From assembly GCF_030272615.1 (NCBI RefSeq), contig NC_081415.1, forward strand, positions 268,945,425-269,003,424: 58,000 nucleotides of DNA, read 5' to 3'. Made by a program: the position numbers and the translations under genes. Below are positions 46,691 to 58,000 of this stretch, in pieces; the stretch's first letter is position 1; every line of letters starts with the position of its first letter. The DNA is from Cryptomeria japonica (lineage: Eukaryota > Streptophyta > Pinopsida > Cupressales > Cupressaceae). Below the pieces are notes generated by a model. The model made no database searches, had not been told where the DNA came from, and saw only the letters and a list, made by a program, of their open reading frames with translations.

Positions 46691-48798
46691 CAAAATCTCT
46701 AGTATGGAAATGAGTGTTGGTCTCTAATCCAAATGGTCCACAAGGTTATATTGCTTGGGCACGAATGCCACTCTTTATGGTTCTCTTGGTAAGGTAATCT
46801 TTCTACGACAGGTAACAACGTTGCATTCAGGATCTTTATCTTTGATTGTAATGGTTATAACTTGTTCATGAGCATCATAAAGGTTATTGACAATATAGTC
46901 ATATGATGCATGTCTATAGTTTGTCATGCTATCTTGGTTCTTACCTTGATGGGAAGGAGCTCCTTTCTCATATGACGGGAGTGGATTCTTGAACATGGTG
47001 TGATCCATATTGGAAGTTTTTGCAATGTGGCCATCCACTTCTATCTCAACCCGATCAACGAGGTCTTAAATGATGTCCTTTAATCAATGATAATTGTTCA
47101 TTTTGTGTCCTCATACCTTGTGGAATTCATAATATTTGTTATCTCTCCACCACAGAGGTTTAACTTGTGGTTCGTAGTTTGATGTTTTAGGCAATGTGAT
47201 AAGATTGGAAGATATGATTTATCATAATACCATTTCAAAAGATTGTCCCAAAGGTATATATGTTTGATTCAGTTTGTAGGTAGATTACTTGCTCTTAGGT
47301 ACCTCTTGTTGTGCGTAGGGAGCTTGATTTCCCTAATTGTTTGGGGGATTACCTTGGTTGATATTGTTGTTGTTGGGGTTGTTGTTGTTATAATTATCAA
47401 CTTGCTCGACTATTTTGACCACAGGTTGGGCGATCTTGACAATCCTTGTGTCTACAATACCATCATTAATGATGCTTTTGTTCTTGGACCAAAACTTAGG
47501 TTTGTCATTGTGTTAGGTCAATTGAGGACCATCCTTGTTATCCTTGTATATTTTGACAAGTCCCTTTCTTGATAAGGGCTTTCTCGATTTTGAGTCCTTG
47601 GGCTATCACCTCCGCAAAAGAGTCCAAACATTTGACTTCCAATTGGAATTCCATCTCTTCATTTAAGTTTGAAATGAAGATTTCAACTAATTGATCCTCA
47701 AGAATGTGGAAGAAATGTATGCTAGAAAGGTTTCTTCATCTTTGCAAGAATGTTGAGAATAACTCTTCATTATTTTGTTTAGTGTTGCATAAATCAGCCA
47801 TGGAGACATCATGTTCTATGTTGTGCACATGATGAATAACAAATTTTTGGACTAAGTCCTCAAATGTTTGGATTCTGTCTGGTAATCGTGAAAATCATTG
47901 CAGAGCCAAGCCTCCCAACCTTTGAGGAAAGAGGCGCATCAAGTAGGTCTCATCATACACAACCTCTAAGCATGCAGCGTATAATTCTCTTACATGGTCT
48001 CTTGGATCTCCCTTTCCTTTGTATTTGTCAAATTTTGGAGTCTCAAAATTATGTGGGAATGGAGGCATGGAAATGCTCCTATCAAATGGATATGGACATA
48101 CATCCTCAAGAGAATATCTCTTTTGTGGCCTCCCTAAGTTTAATTGTTGGGTGAGGTCTTATACTTGTTGTCTCAAAATATTTATTTTCTGTGAGAGGAG
48201 GTGGGATGTTCCCTTGTTGATACCTGTTGTCGTGGTAATTGTGGGTATTCCTCAACCTTCTCTTATTCCTCTCTTGCTGATGACTATGTTGGTCTTGTTC
48301 TAGTGTTTCCTTAAGTTGTGATACGTCAAAGTCTAAAAGGAGTTTGGCACCCTCTTGAGCAAGTCTTAGGAAATGGGCATCAGCATTCCCCTGGAGAATC
48401 TCATGAAAGAGTTTGTTAAATTTGGGGTCATTTGTTGCTCATTCAATTTCCTCTTGTGTGAGAGTATCTAGGTCTTCTCCCCCTACAAATTCTCTATGAT
48501 AAAATGGGTTGAGGTCTTCTTCCTTTTTCGATTCTTGATGTATTTCATTTTGCTTGCATCTTTGATTCTAAGACCTAGTCTCAGCCATGTTTGAATTAGA
48601 TGAATAAGTTCCAAGATTTGACAATGGTGATGATTGAGTTGAAATATTTGTGGATGGGTGATCTCTTTCACTTAAAAGTTGGATATTAAAGTCCTCTTTG
48701 GGATTGCTTGCTTGGTGTTTAATAATCATGTGACGAGGTGTAGCAAGGTTTGTGTTGTTACAATCACAAGCTAGGTAGCTATGAGAGGATGCACTCAT
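46691..48798 (-). pseudogene. Gag of the giant element
   Basis: The frame starts with MSASSHSYLACDCNN at 48798. The conserved Gag core is readable through shifts at about 48060-47600 (LFPQRLGGLAL, FEDLVQKFVIHHV, LEDQLVEIFISNLN). An Asn/Gln-rich stretch (47400-47320) and a knuckle-like Cys-x-x-His...HKMNNYH motif (about 47140-47080) follow. It makes the particle and binds the RNA. It is heavily decayed, in all three registers. Confidence 0.8.
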
Positions 48799-50229
48799 GA
48801 AATAATTTTAACCTATCTATGATGCTTAGTAATGCCCCTTAGGATGATTGATCCTAAAATGTAGAGACACACTTAGAGAGTATTTGTTGTTGGTGTGATG
48901 AGCAATATCCAAAAGAACTAAGGACAAGACTTCTTTATGTTGAGAGTTGAATGGAATTTTGATGTTTTTATTGTGAGTTTTGAAATGAGTGTAAACCTTG
49001 GATTTATGAGTTTGATAATTTATTTTGAATGATTTGAGTGGAAAATGTCGAAGATGTGTGTTTAGAATGACTCAATAAAATGATGAAGAAAAGGAAATGT
49101 GGAACCTTGTAATCTCTAAAAGGTGATTGTGGGTTGTGGGATGTATGATGGAGGAATGCACTGATCGTGATTGTGGCTATATGATAAAGCCCTCCTTTGA
49201 AAGAAAGCTTGTGATGTGAGGGGTTCTAGTTCAAAATCATAGGTGAAACTGTGGTTAAAGTCATGATAGTGATGGAGGAAGGTGTCATGTTTTAACAAAA
49301 GCTTGTGGTTCTTGTACAAGAAGTTTCTTTTCTTTTGGATTTTATTTTCACTTTGCTTCTTTTGGGTCCGTCTATAAATTGATTTCTTGGTGTATTTGAG
49401 AGATTTTCAAATATGAAGCATTTGTGGCTTTTGCAAGAATGTTTGAATTTGTTTGTTTAGATCATTGTTGGGGTGTAACTTGTTTTAAATGTTTGATTTT
49501 GACAAGAAAACACATCAAGCACATAAACACTTCTTTTCTTGGTAACTTTGAAATGAATTCGATGAAATGTGTATGTTTTAGGATCTTTTCAAATCCCCTT
49601 TGTTTTTTATAGGTTTGGAATGATCGAATACAAATCCGTTAGACTCTTCTATTGTCAAAAAGGTCATTAATAATATCATAGCCCACATCCTGATACTCCG
49701 TCAGCTTAAACAACCTTGTCACACCTGAGGGTGCACCCATTTTTTTGCTTTCTTCCATAAGTTGAACCAAAGAGAATCACTTCTCAATTGGATCATTTTC
49801 TTGGGAGATATATGGTGAGTGTCTTGGGGGTAGATTCTTCCCCACCCTTGCACTGTGATATTATAATGTTTGGTTATAGACTCGACTGGTTTCTACACTT
49901 AAGGTTCACAATAAGGGCCTCATTCGGTGCATCAATGATAAACTCCCTCAAGAGGCTTCCCGACCTTTAGAACATAGGCCTTACATATCTCAAGGATACT
50001 AGGGGAACGCTATCAATGAACACTACTGTTGGATGTGATTTTCATCATAATCCACATTTGATTATGATAGATTGGAATACTTGGCATTAGCCATTCCCCA
50101 CTCAATTCGTTCCCCTCACACTGGTCTTATGGGCTTCTTGGGAGAGAAAGCCTGCTAATGGATTTAGCCTAATTGCAATAAATAAAAGTGAGTTTGGTGT
50201 TTTAGTCACTCAATTAAGGGGAGAGCATA

Positions 50230-50730
50230 GGCCTATCACAATACAAAGCAGATATGTGTGTTCTTTTTATCCCATCATTGCCATGTGATCTAATTGCTAC
50301 TTGGAGATGTTGCTCCAACAAACATGTGTTATTTTTAACCAAGATAGCAATATTTGAACTTTGGAAAACTTTGAAAAAAACCTTGCAAGAAAAGAACTTG
50401 ATTTTGAAAAAGATGGCTTGTTCTTTTTACCTTACAAAATGAAGTGTGGTTTATCCTTCTTATCCTTTGTGACAAGAAAATGAATATTTACTTGATCTTT
50501 TTAATTTGCACCAAAAGACAATGTGAGCTATTTGCAAAAAGAAAGGTTCTTTTGTTGTTCTTTTTAACCTTTTGCAAGAAAGAAAAAGTGAAGTTCTTTT
50601 TATAGCACCAAAGTAAAAAGAATATTGAAGTTCTTTTCATCTAGCACCAAAAAGAAATGTGAAGTTCTTTTCAAACTTTTCAAGAAATGAAGTGTCAATT
50701 CTTTTTATCCTTTTGTAACAAGAAAATGGA
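50230..50730. repeat. Degenerate TGAAGTTCTTTT...TTGCAAGAAA array
   Basis: Eight or more imperfect units of roughly 45-60 bp, each with GTTCTTTTTA and then a 'ttttgcaagaaa' or 'agcaccaaa' word. It is low-complexity and A/T-rich, in the leader of the giant element. Confidence 0.7.
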
Positions 50731-50879
50731 ATTTACTTGAAAGAAACATAAAATAAAACTAATCTAGCTCCTTGGAAACCTGCAAGAAAAGTTGAAGCAT
50801 ACAAAACACTTGAAAGATTAGCAAATATTGTGGGCTTAAAGCCTAAAATATTCATTTGTGTTGCAAATATTGGCTCTTT

Positions 50880-51130
50880 GCCTATTACAAATGAGCTACT
50901 ATGATAAAAAAACAAATACGCTACTCTAGTACAAAATAAATGTGCTACTCTGGCACACAAATGAGCTAAAATAGAGCAAAAGCGCTAAAACAACTGACAT
51001 AGATGCTAAAGTACTACAATTGTGCTAAAAGAACTAACAGGAGGGCTAAAATACTACAAATGCGCTAAAAGAACTGGCAAAAGCATTGAAACCTACAAAA
51101 TAGGAATTTACAGAAGTGCCAAAACATGGA
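50880..51130 (-). promoter_or_regulatory. TTTTAGCGCTTTTG motif array in the gag leader
   Basis: On the minus strand TTTTAGCGCTTTTG (51103-51116 and near 50970-50985) and close variants (TTTTAGCGCATTTG, TTTTAGCACAATTG, GTAGCGTATTTG, GTAGCTCATTTG) occur about ten times at 20-40 bp spacing, between the LTR and gag. The same motif precedes the antisense PMD gene at 21655-21930 in the orientation of that gene. Confidence 0.7.
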
Positions 51131-51229
51131 ACAAAAGCGCTAAAATGCGACCTATGCGTGAAAAATTTGCAAGTTTCAAAAATTTTAGTAATTTTTTTTA
51201 ACTTGTTAGTGTTGAATATGGGACAAAAT

Positions 51230-51247
51230 GCCCCACGGTGGGCGCCA
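51230..51247 (-). promoter_or_regulatory. Primer binding site of the giant element
   Basis: The minus-strand TGGCGCCCACCGTGGGGC, three bases after the LTR end, is a form widely seen in Tat-lineage elements. Confidence 0.9.
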
Positions 51248-51250
51248 AAA

Positions 51251-52653
51251 TGATGCACATGAAAAGGGATAAGCAAGCAAGAGCCCAAAGAGTTAGTATT
51301 GTTAGTCTCAACCAAAAACCAAATAAGCACAACAAACTCCAAAAACCTTCAAATGCATATCAAAAGAGATGAAAAGAAAACAAAAAAAGCATAAACAAGT
51401 GAAAGCAGACTAAGAAGACTCCCTAAGATAGTCCCATTGTGCTCTTGATAGCTCTCCCTTGTTCTTCTCCTCTCCAAGATCCAAATGCTTGCTTGAGTGT
51501 AGCTCTCAATTTTAGCACGTAGCCATGGATGCCAAATGAAGGATTGAATGCTTGAAAATAAACTCATATAGCTATGCACAATGCACAAATGGAATTGCTA
51601 TGACAAAGCTAAAATATGAGTATCGATTCCAACATAATAACAATGCTTAAAAATGCTTCCCCTTCTTTACTTGAGGATGAGGGTTCCTTTTATAGGCAAA
51701 ATGGGTAATTGAAGGGTCAAGATTGATTTGTCTTAGCAAGGGTTAAGATTGCATGGGGAAGGCTTGGTCCTCAATCCATGCTTGCAAATTCCACCAATGC
51801 AATGGTGACAAGTGACATCATGAGAGGTTTTGAGAGGAGAGGGAAGAGGCATTAAATTCTCAAAGAGACATGATGGTTACCCTAGAGGGTTTGGTTAGGG
51901 TTAGGTTACTGGATAAAGCTTTTATCCAAGGGATAAATGAATGTGCAAGGGTTAAAGGGTAACCATGGTCAAAACATTGAATGTTTGAAGAGACTTGAGG
52001 GTTAGATAGATGGTTGAGTTAGAGGGAAAGTCTCTAACCAAGGGTCAAAGGTGGGTTAGTTAGATTAAAGTGTTTAAGGCTTAAGAAGGCTTTGGGAGAT
52101 AACTTGTGGAAGGGAGAAATCTTTTAATGCTTTTGAGAAGTGACTCCTCCCTAATCCCTTAGTTAGGAATGTGTAAATGTTTAGAAGGGGATTAGGCTAA
52201 ATTAGAAGGGATTAGAAGAATTTAGAAGAAGGGTTAGTGTGCAAGTGAGTTTTGTAGGAGAATGCAAGTGGGTGAGGGTAAATAGGATTTTAATTAAAAT
52301 AAATTTCATTTATTTCAATTAAATGTGCAACTTGCATTAGATGAGTATTTTAAATGCATTGGATGAGTATTTTAAAGAAACATTTATTTATTTAAATATG
52401 GATTTTGATTGGGGGATTAGTTTATTTAAATGAGAGGAAAGGGGAAATTAGATAAATTGATATATTTATTTAATAGTTGGACTATAGTTAGTAATCTTAA
52501 TTTAAATAAATTTATGAAATTTATTTACTTGAAATAGTAGAATAAGGTTGGAATGAATTAATTAAATGTAAATTTAATTAATAAAAGAACATTAGTGCTT
52601 TAAACAAATATTAAATATTTATTTAATTTAGTGAACAAATTTATGTGTCTACA
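51251..52653 (-). repeat. 5' LTR (E2) of the giant element
   Basis: 1,403 bp, TGATGCACATG to GTCTACA on the plus strand. Promoter box TATAAAA on the minus strand is at 51688-51694. A small internal tandem duplication ('gatgagtattttaaa') near 52340-52378 is absent from E1. Confidence 0.93.
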
Positions 52654-52658
52654 TCTAT

Positions 52659-55060
52659 GAAGGCTTTTTGCATCACAAAACTAAAATATTTTATATTTGG
52701 CAAGTCTTCCTACTGCAGTAAAAAAAGATCATTTAAGAGTACTAAAGTATCTAGAATTTCTATTGAATGACTATACAAATAGTGTAGCCCAACTATTACA
52801 TGTTCAGTTTGTGCTTTCATTTCAACAGAATCATTTAGCAAGACACACTGGTTGTCAACACACATTGATGTTTCCTCATAATTTAGATATTCGCCTTGTT
52901 CATCTCTGCCAAGTGTTTTTCTTTTTCCTCCTCTTAGGTATTTTTCTACTCATATGTAGATATTAAATTTTCATCCCAAGAACAATTTTGATTTCCTTAT
53001 ATACAATGTGTATTATTGTTTCTCGCTTTTGGAGCTTCTCGTATCTTTTTCATTATCGTATAATTCAAGAATCAAATTATAGAGGACTGTTATGATTAAC
53101 AAGTATATAAGATCTTGGAGGCCTACAAGGTAGAATGCAAGCTCCCCTTTATCACAATAGTTCTTTGCATGGGTAAGACCCAACCTTTGTTTCATTGTGT
53201 TTGAAGTTTTGGATTTTTTAAGATTTTGTTTTTCTAAATATTGTGCACAATTTAGAGATTGGAATGGAAGCGAACGTGGACATGTATACAATTTTTTATG
53301 CTCTTGAGGCTTTTTTTCATCCTATGATGTTGCTCACCATTACACAGATGGTGATGCAGATGCTCATAAGGTCAATCTACTATATATCTACATGCCACTA
53401 CCTAATTTTTTATTTGTTTTATTTCTCCCCTGTATCAATATGAGAAGAAAATTACTGTGTACATATTTTGCATTGTCACTTAATGTCTCATTTGGGTTTC
53501 ATATAGTGGGTTGGCCATCACAATCATCTTGGCAATATTTGTGGAGTGGATTCCATTTAGCTTCTTAATCCTAAAATTATCATAGGCTTTCAAAGACCAG
53601 CTAGAATGAAGTTGTATTTCCAATTGTAAAGGTTTTTGCTAATTAGCATCCTTGAAATTAAGTACAAGTTGTGGTTGTTAAATTATTGTTTTACTGTAGC
53701 AGGTTTGATTGTAATCATACTAGTAGAGGTACTCTTGGAAATAATGTTTTCCTATGAACCTTTTTTCTTCATGTATCTCATATGTGGATTAGAGATAGGC
53801 ATTCCCTAGAAGCCACATATATACCTTGATAATGTCTTGTAATATGTTTTGGTTGCAGTCTAAATTGTGAGAGGTTGCTTTGAAATATAGAGATGCATTA
53901 TGCCACTTCAAGTCTGAGAATAGTTCTATGGATTATGTAAAATTCTCCAAAAATATGGACCAGGCAGGTTTACCTTCATGTTTTGAAATTAGTGTGGATG
54001 TTTGGATGTCTAATCTTTGTAATTGGTCAAGTTAGTCTGATTTAGAAAAAGAAGCACCGGTTGAACCAGTACCATCAGTAATAGCCTGGTTCCAACAATA
54101 GTGGACCTAATGGCGGATATACAGGCATTTGTTTTACACATAGTGATGGTTGTATTTTCCTTGGATTATATACATGCATAGAACGAAGGATAGAAAAAAT
54201 ACCCTATTGACCTAGGTTTCCATTGTTTCTTGATGTGGGTATTTTACAATCAAGGATGTGAAAACTCCAAAACCATTTGGGTTTTATTGAGGATGACCAA
54301 ACCATTAATGGGTTGCAAGAACTGACACTCAAGCACAATACATGAAGAATAATTTAGCTGCTAGCTGGGGATAAAGATAACAGTTTGATGCAGATGAGAT
54401 ATGTCCTCTAATGTATAAAGCACTGGATTGCAATCAGAAATGTTGTTATTAGTATCCCTGGATGATCTATATAATCTATAAATTCATTTGTGAAAATATG
54501 GAAACCGTCTAATCTCTGTAATCTGAGCCATTTCATAGGGCAAAGACATGATCTGTGTCAAGTGGAGGTTATGGGTATCTATCTTATTTGTAGTAAGCAT
54601 AAATGGTATATATAAATTTCTCTCATGCTTGAAAACGGTGAATCCTATTTATAGTTTGTTAATAAAAAAATAGCATTCAAGAGGAAGAGTTGAAGATTTG
54701 AAATGCATCACAATTGGGGTTTAACTATGTAATCTATTTGTCTTCAGTTGCAAGATGAAAAAAAGAAGTATTTATGACAAAATTAATCTTGCGAAAGAAT
54801 TCACCGTTTTCCATGAAGGCCAAGATATACTTACACTAATTCAAGTTTAGTTTAGGTCTTTGACATAGTTTTATCGTCCTATATTGGATAGAGAGAAATC
54901 ATACCTCTTCAAAATATTTGCATTTGGATGTGCTAAATCATACTGAGTGGTTGCATTGTTCTTCAAAAAATTTGCATATGCCTATCATTTTTTGTTGTAA
55001 ACGAAGTATAAGTAGAAGAGATAGTGCCAAAAAAAATTAAAAATTTACAGCTATAGGATT
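52659..55060. other. T-rich, intron-like host sequence right of the giant element
   Basis: Same T-rich plus-strand character as 12641-14529. Acceptor-like sites precede short open stretches, for instance 'cttcctactgcag' at 52706-52718 and 'ttttggttgcag' near 53860. No family could be recognised and no repeat ends were found. Confidence 0.4.
52719..52966 (+). other. Candidate host exon or remnant frame
   Basis: After a good acceptor the frame reads KKDHLRVLKYLEFLLNDYTN and SVAQLLHVQFVLSFQQNH and stays open to 52966, ending in a hydrophobic stretch. There is no upstream ATG in frame. Composition is more protein-like than its surroundings, but I do not recognise it. Confidence 0.25.
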
Positions 55061-55063
55061 AGA

Positions 55064-56426
55064 TGCACATTCAGATTAACATAGAAAAAAATATTCAATA
55101 ACAAAATAACAAGTAACACAAGTTATATGTGGGAACCTTTTCAAGAGAAAACTTTCACACTTAAAACACAGTCTAATGTTACTTTAAAATAAAACTGCGG
55201 AGATCATTGAAAGTGTCGTGTGTGTGAAGTAGGGTACCTACAGCTGCGACACAAACACTCAATAGATCATTATAATCATGGTTAGTAAATTGAAATCAAA
55301 CAAAAGATAAACCATGATAAAGTGACCTATCGCCTCCTAAGAGATGCGAGTGTGGATTTTCTCTCAGATCTGGATAAGCAATCCCAACGGCTTGACTACA
55401 CCTAGACGAAGGATTTAAAAGGATATGATATGAAATCTAGATAAGTGTATGAGTATGATAGATTGATTCAAGAAGATAATTAAGCTAATGATATGCATGA
55501 TTATGCTAGATGAGAGATGAAATTAAGCTAGAATATGATCAAATTAAGTTAGATCTAAGATGCAATTGCCCATAATAACAATGCTAAACTAGAATGCTAG
55601 AAATGATATGCCTATAATACTAAGATGCAATTGCCCATAATAACAATGCTAAACTAGAATGATAGAAATGATATGCCTATAATAACAATGCTTAAATGAA
55701 ATGCAAGGTCAGATCCTTTGTGCTCCAAAATGGGGGATATTTATAGGATTTCCAAGGCCAGGGGTGAGGTGGCTGGAATCAACGGCCAAGATTGAGTTTA
55801 AAGATATCAAGGGTAAAATTGGAGGAGGTTGGAGAAGAGGTTGGAGGGAAGGACACTTGTCATCTCTATGGTGACAAGTGTCAAGGAGCCTTGCTCATGA
55901 GAGGGCAAGTGTCCAAGGGAGGAGACACTTGCCATAAGTGCCATGTGTCTCAAGGAGAGAATATCCAACCCATAGGAGGTTAGGATAAGGAGGTTAGGAT
56001 GATGAGGTTTGGATATGATTAGCTAAACCCTGGATTAGATGGAATGGGTTAGGTTAGGGGGGTGGTTAGGTTAGGTGGTTAGAAGTTAGGAGGCATGTGG
56101 GAAATTTAAATTTAAAAATTTAAATAATAGGAAAAGTCTAATTAACTTTCAACAACTCATAAATTGATTTGTTTTAATTAATTAGGGGATTAGAAGAAAT
56201 GAATTAAATGGGGGAAGGACTAATCAATTCAAATTAATTAATCAAAGGGATTATTGAAATGAACTTATTAAATAAATCCTTAGATTTATTAATAAGTAGG
56301 TGAATGGGGGAATTTAATTAAATTGCTAATGAATTCAATTAAATTGGGAAGGAGGATTAATTAAATAATTGCTTATTTAATTAATTATCTTCAGACCATT
56401 TTTTGAGTTTTTGTGTTCGTGGACCA
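55064..56426 (-). repeat. Second copy of LTR family F (ends approximate)
   Basis: Reverse-complemented, 55730-56410 aligns with the solo LTR at 24675-33500: the AT-rich start (GAAGATAATTAATTAAATAAG), 'catgcctcctaac', 'gatgacaagtgtcc', 'cttgatatc', 'tcctataaat'. The 3' half is longer and contains a GTTCCCACATATAAC stretch near 55120-55140. Borders were placed at plausible TG and CA, but the flanking 5-mers do not match, so the ends are uncertain. Confidence 0.65.
55556..55685. repeat. Tandem duplication, 2 x 65 bp
   Basis: Units 55556-55620 and 55621-55685 start TAAGATGCAATTGCCC and differ at about two positions. Confidence 0.92.
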
Positions 56427-57442
56427 GAAACCATCTACTTAGGGTCTACGATATCTAAATGGAATTGACATAATGGTTCATTTAGCATGCGTTGTAGATG
56501 AGCACTTTGCTATGATCTTCTCTCTTCACCTAGTGAGTATTGAAGACATTTGTTCTGCAATCCTCCCCCATTTATTTTGAATACCTATCTTTTGACACAT
56601 GACTGTGTTATTGGAGCATTAGTTCAGTCATTAATTATTTGATATTCACTCACCAATGCATATGTCTAGAAAGACATATGGACAAACCTTAATTCATACT
56701 TGTTAATTACACCAATTTTTATTGTTTAAAAGATAATGTCGATCCTTTTTATAGGAACATATGAGTTGACAAATTTATGTAAAAGATGCAAAATCTATTC
56801 TTTTTAGATTGTTCCATGATAGTGGGTGAGTTTGAGTTTTGAGGATTGGAGCTGAATCATTCCAGAGTAAATGATCAAGTCATAGTAACAAGATTCAATG
56901 AATTTTGTTGGTCAACTTTCTTTCCATTGAAATAAGTGAACATGCAACACTTAACCAGACTAGGAAAGCACACAATTTAGTGATTTCAAGAGGAGGTATA
57001 ATCTTGAAATTAATCACTAAATCTTGCACTTTCCTACTTTGGTTAAATGTTGCATAGGAAAGTATAATCTTGAAAGTAAAGAGACCTCTTAGTGCATTAT
57101 GTTTTGTTCATTTGCATAAAGAGCTTGTATTTTGCATGCAAAAAGAAATATAAGCCTAATGATGTTGTGTTTTTCAGTGGTTGGTCAAAAATTATTAATT
57201 TTTCAAGCAAAACACTTTCTTCTGGGAGTCTTAATAGTGGGATCTACTCAAATTTCCTTTTGTCATGTAAAATACATTTTTTGAGAAAAAAAGGTCTTTT
57301 ATTTGATCCAACATCATAATTGTCCATGAGGCAATGGAAATAGTCATCCTCCACCATGACAACGATATATTTAATTATTGGATCTTTTGTTGTGCAAATT
57401 TATCTCAAATTTAAGTGTATTTTGGTTTTTGATTAATATTTT
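56427..57442. other. AT-rich stretch with no recognised content
   Basis: No frame or repeat recognised. A 20-odd-bp inverted pair ('ttaaccagactaggaaagcac' near 56951 and 'ctttcctactttggttaa' near 57030) surrounds 'atttagtgatttcaagaggaggtataatcttgaaattaatcactaaat', forming a possible imperfect foldback at 56940-57060. Confidence 0.45.
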
Positions 57443-58000
57443 TGTAAAGCGGAAAATCGCGATCGAACCCTAGTTGCTCTCCCCTCTTCCAACTCCAAGG
57501 AGAGAGAAGGGAGGTTCACTAGGGTTGATGGTTTTCACTTAGGGGAGAGACTTTACATTCAAAAGAGGGGTTGAAACCCACAAGATCCAATCCCATGCAA
57601 TGCAAGATTGGATGCTAAATGAGTTTCAAGGGTTATGACAGCAAGGCTACCCTCTTTCGTAAAGAATGTCGATAGGAAGATTAAGCTAGGAATGCATAGA
57701 AAGTGAGAAAGATTCGCTTATAAACTGAGATAGGAATACAGTATGAAGCTGCGGACCTGGAATTAGCAGTGAAATGTCGATACGGCGCTGTCCTGCAAAT
57801 TTGAGCAAAAGTTGTCGAGACGATGGCGCCCGGCGCCACGGTCCTCCGAAAAATCCATGAAACGAAGGGGGACCTGTTCGTCTCTGCACAAGGATTCCAG
57901 ATCTTCAATTTCAGCCGCGTACCTGCAACCTACACACAGAAAAGCGAAGACGATTGGGGGGTTAGGGATTAGGGGTTTGCCATGGTTTTGGAATTAACCA
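57443..58000 (-). repeat. Third LTR copy (C) of the Gag-only family, cut by the window end
   Basis: Starts TGTAAAGCGGAAAATCG and follows LTR A and B closely, with a few small indels (for example an extra CG at the start and loss of TGCACA in the ACGGTCC module at 57817-57845). Same orientation. Whether it is a solo LTR or the 3' LTR of another full element depends on sequence beyond 58000. Confidence 0.9.

Larger units (their letters stand above)
48799..51229 (-). other. Long leader of the giant element
   Basis: Untranslated 2.4 kb between primer site and gag. It includes the two repeat arrays listed separately. The part 48840-50230 shows no frame or motif I recognise. Confidence 0.6.
14535..52653 (-). 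mobile_element. Giant Ty3/gypsy Tat/Ogre-like retrotransposon, with nested insertions
   Basis: Two LTRs (E1 and E2) enclose a minus-strand gag, protease, RT, RNase H, second RNase H and integrase in the order expected of the Tat lineage. A primer site abuts E2 and a purine tract abuts E1. An exact 5-bp duplication TCTAT flanks the whole 38,119-bp interval (14530-14534 and 52654-52658). Subtracting the nested copia-type element and the nested solo LTR with its cargo, plus their duplications, leaves about 24.1 kb, in the size range of Ogre-type giants. It is dead: all coding domains carry stops and shifts. Antisense genes fill the stretch between integrase and 3' LTR, a known habit of Tat elements. 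Confidence 0.93.

Overview
The window is plant nuclear DNA made almost entirely of nested LTR retrotransposons. The lineages are plant-specific (Ty1/copia; Ty3/gypsy of the Tat/Ogre type with two RNase H domains; a plant mobile domain gene), the background is AT-rich, and I see no tRNA, rRNA, CRISPR or bacterial features. The element sizes and LTR styles look like a gymnosperm, probably a conifer, but that is an impression and is not proven here. Only one intact protein-coding frame of clear identity is present (17356-19638). Nearly everything else is decayed.

Layout. 1-2030: 3' end of a plus-strand copia element (RNase H tail, polypurine tract, 3' LTR). 2115-2295: a small foldback (MITE-like) element, followed by a GATA microsatellite. 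4141-5620: 3' end of a minus-strand copia element. 5621-9560: nothing recognised. 9565-11975: an old diverged LTR split by a copia solo LTR (9814-11293, 5-bp duplication TATAA). About 12040-12640: a minus-strand LINE remnant. 12641-14529 and 52659-55060: two sides of one pre-insertion locus, T-rich and intron-like, with two weak candidate exons.

The centre is one giant minus-strand Ty3/gypsy (Tat/Ogre-like) element at 14535-52653, bounded by LTRs E1 and E2 and an exact 5-bp duplication TCTAT. Read 5' to 3' on the minus strand it has a 5' LTR (52653-51251), tRNA primer site, long leader, gag, protease, spacer, RT, RNase H, second RNase H, integrase, then plus-strand (antisense) genes, a polypurine tract and the 3' LTR. 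Three later insertions sit inside it. (1) A nearly pristine plus-strand copia-type non-autonomous element (15150-20346, AAGAG duplication, LTRs differing at one base) lies in the 3' LTR; its single intact ORF is Gag-protease fused to an unrecognised acidic tail in place of polymerase. (2) A plus-strand solo LTR (24675-33500, GATAT duplication) lies in the internal region. (3) Inside that solo LTR is a minus-strand gypsy-type Gag-only element (24947-32754, CTAAC duplication). Subtracting insertions and duplications, the giant element was about 24.1 kb.

LTR divergence agrees with the nesting order: giant element LTRs about 93% identical by eye over a sample, Gag-only element about 97%, copia-type element 99.8%. 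The most unusual points are the intact Gag-protease-plus-tail ORF with a structured GC-rich leader, the large antisense gene block in the giant element, and a TTTTAGCGCTTTTG-like motif array that precedes both the sense gag and the antisense plant-mobile-domain gene, each time in the orientation of that gene. At the right edge are a second solo-LTR-family copy (55064-56426) and a third LTR of the Gag-only family (57443 to the window end).
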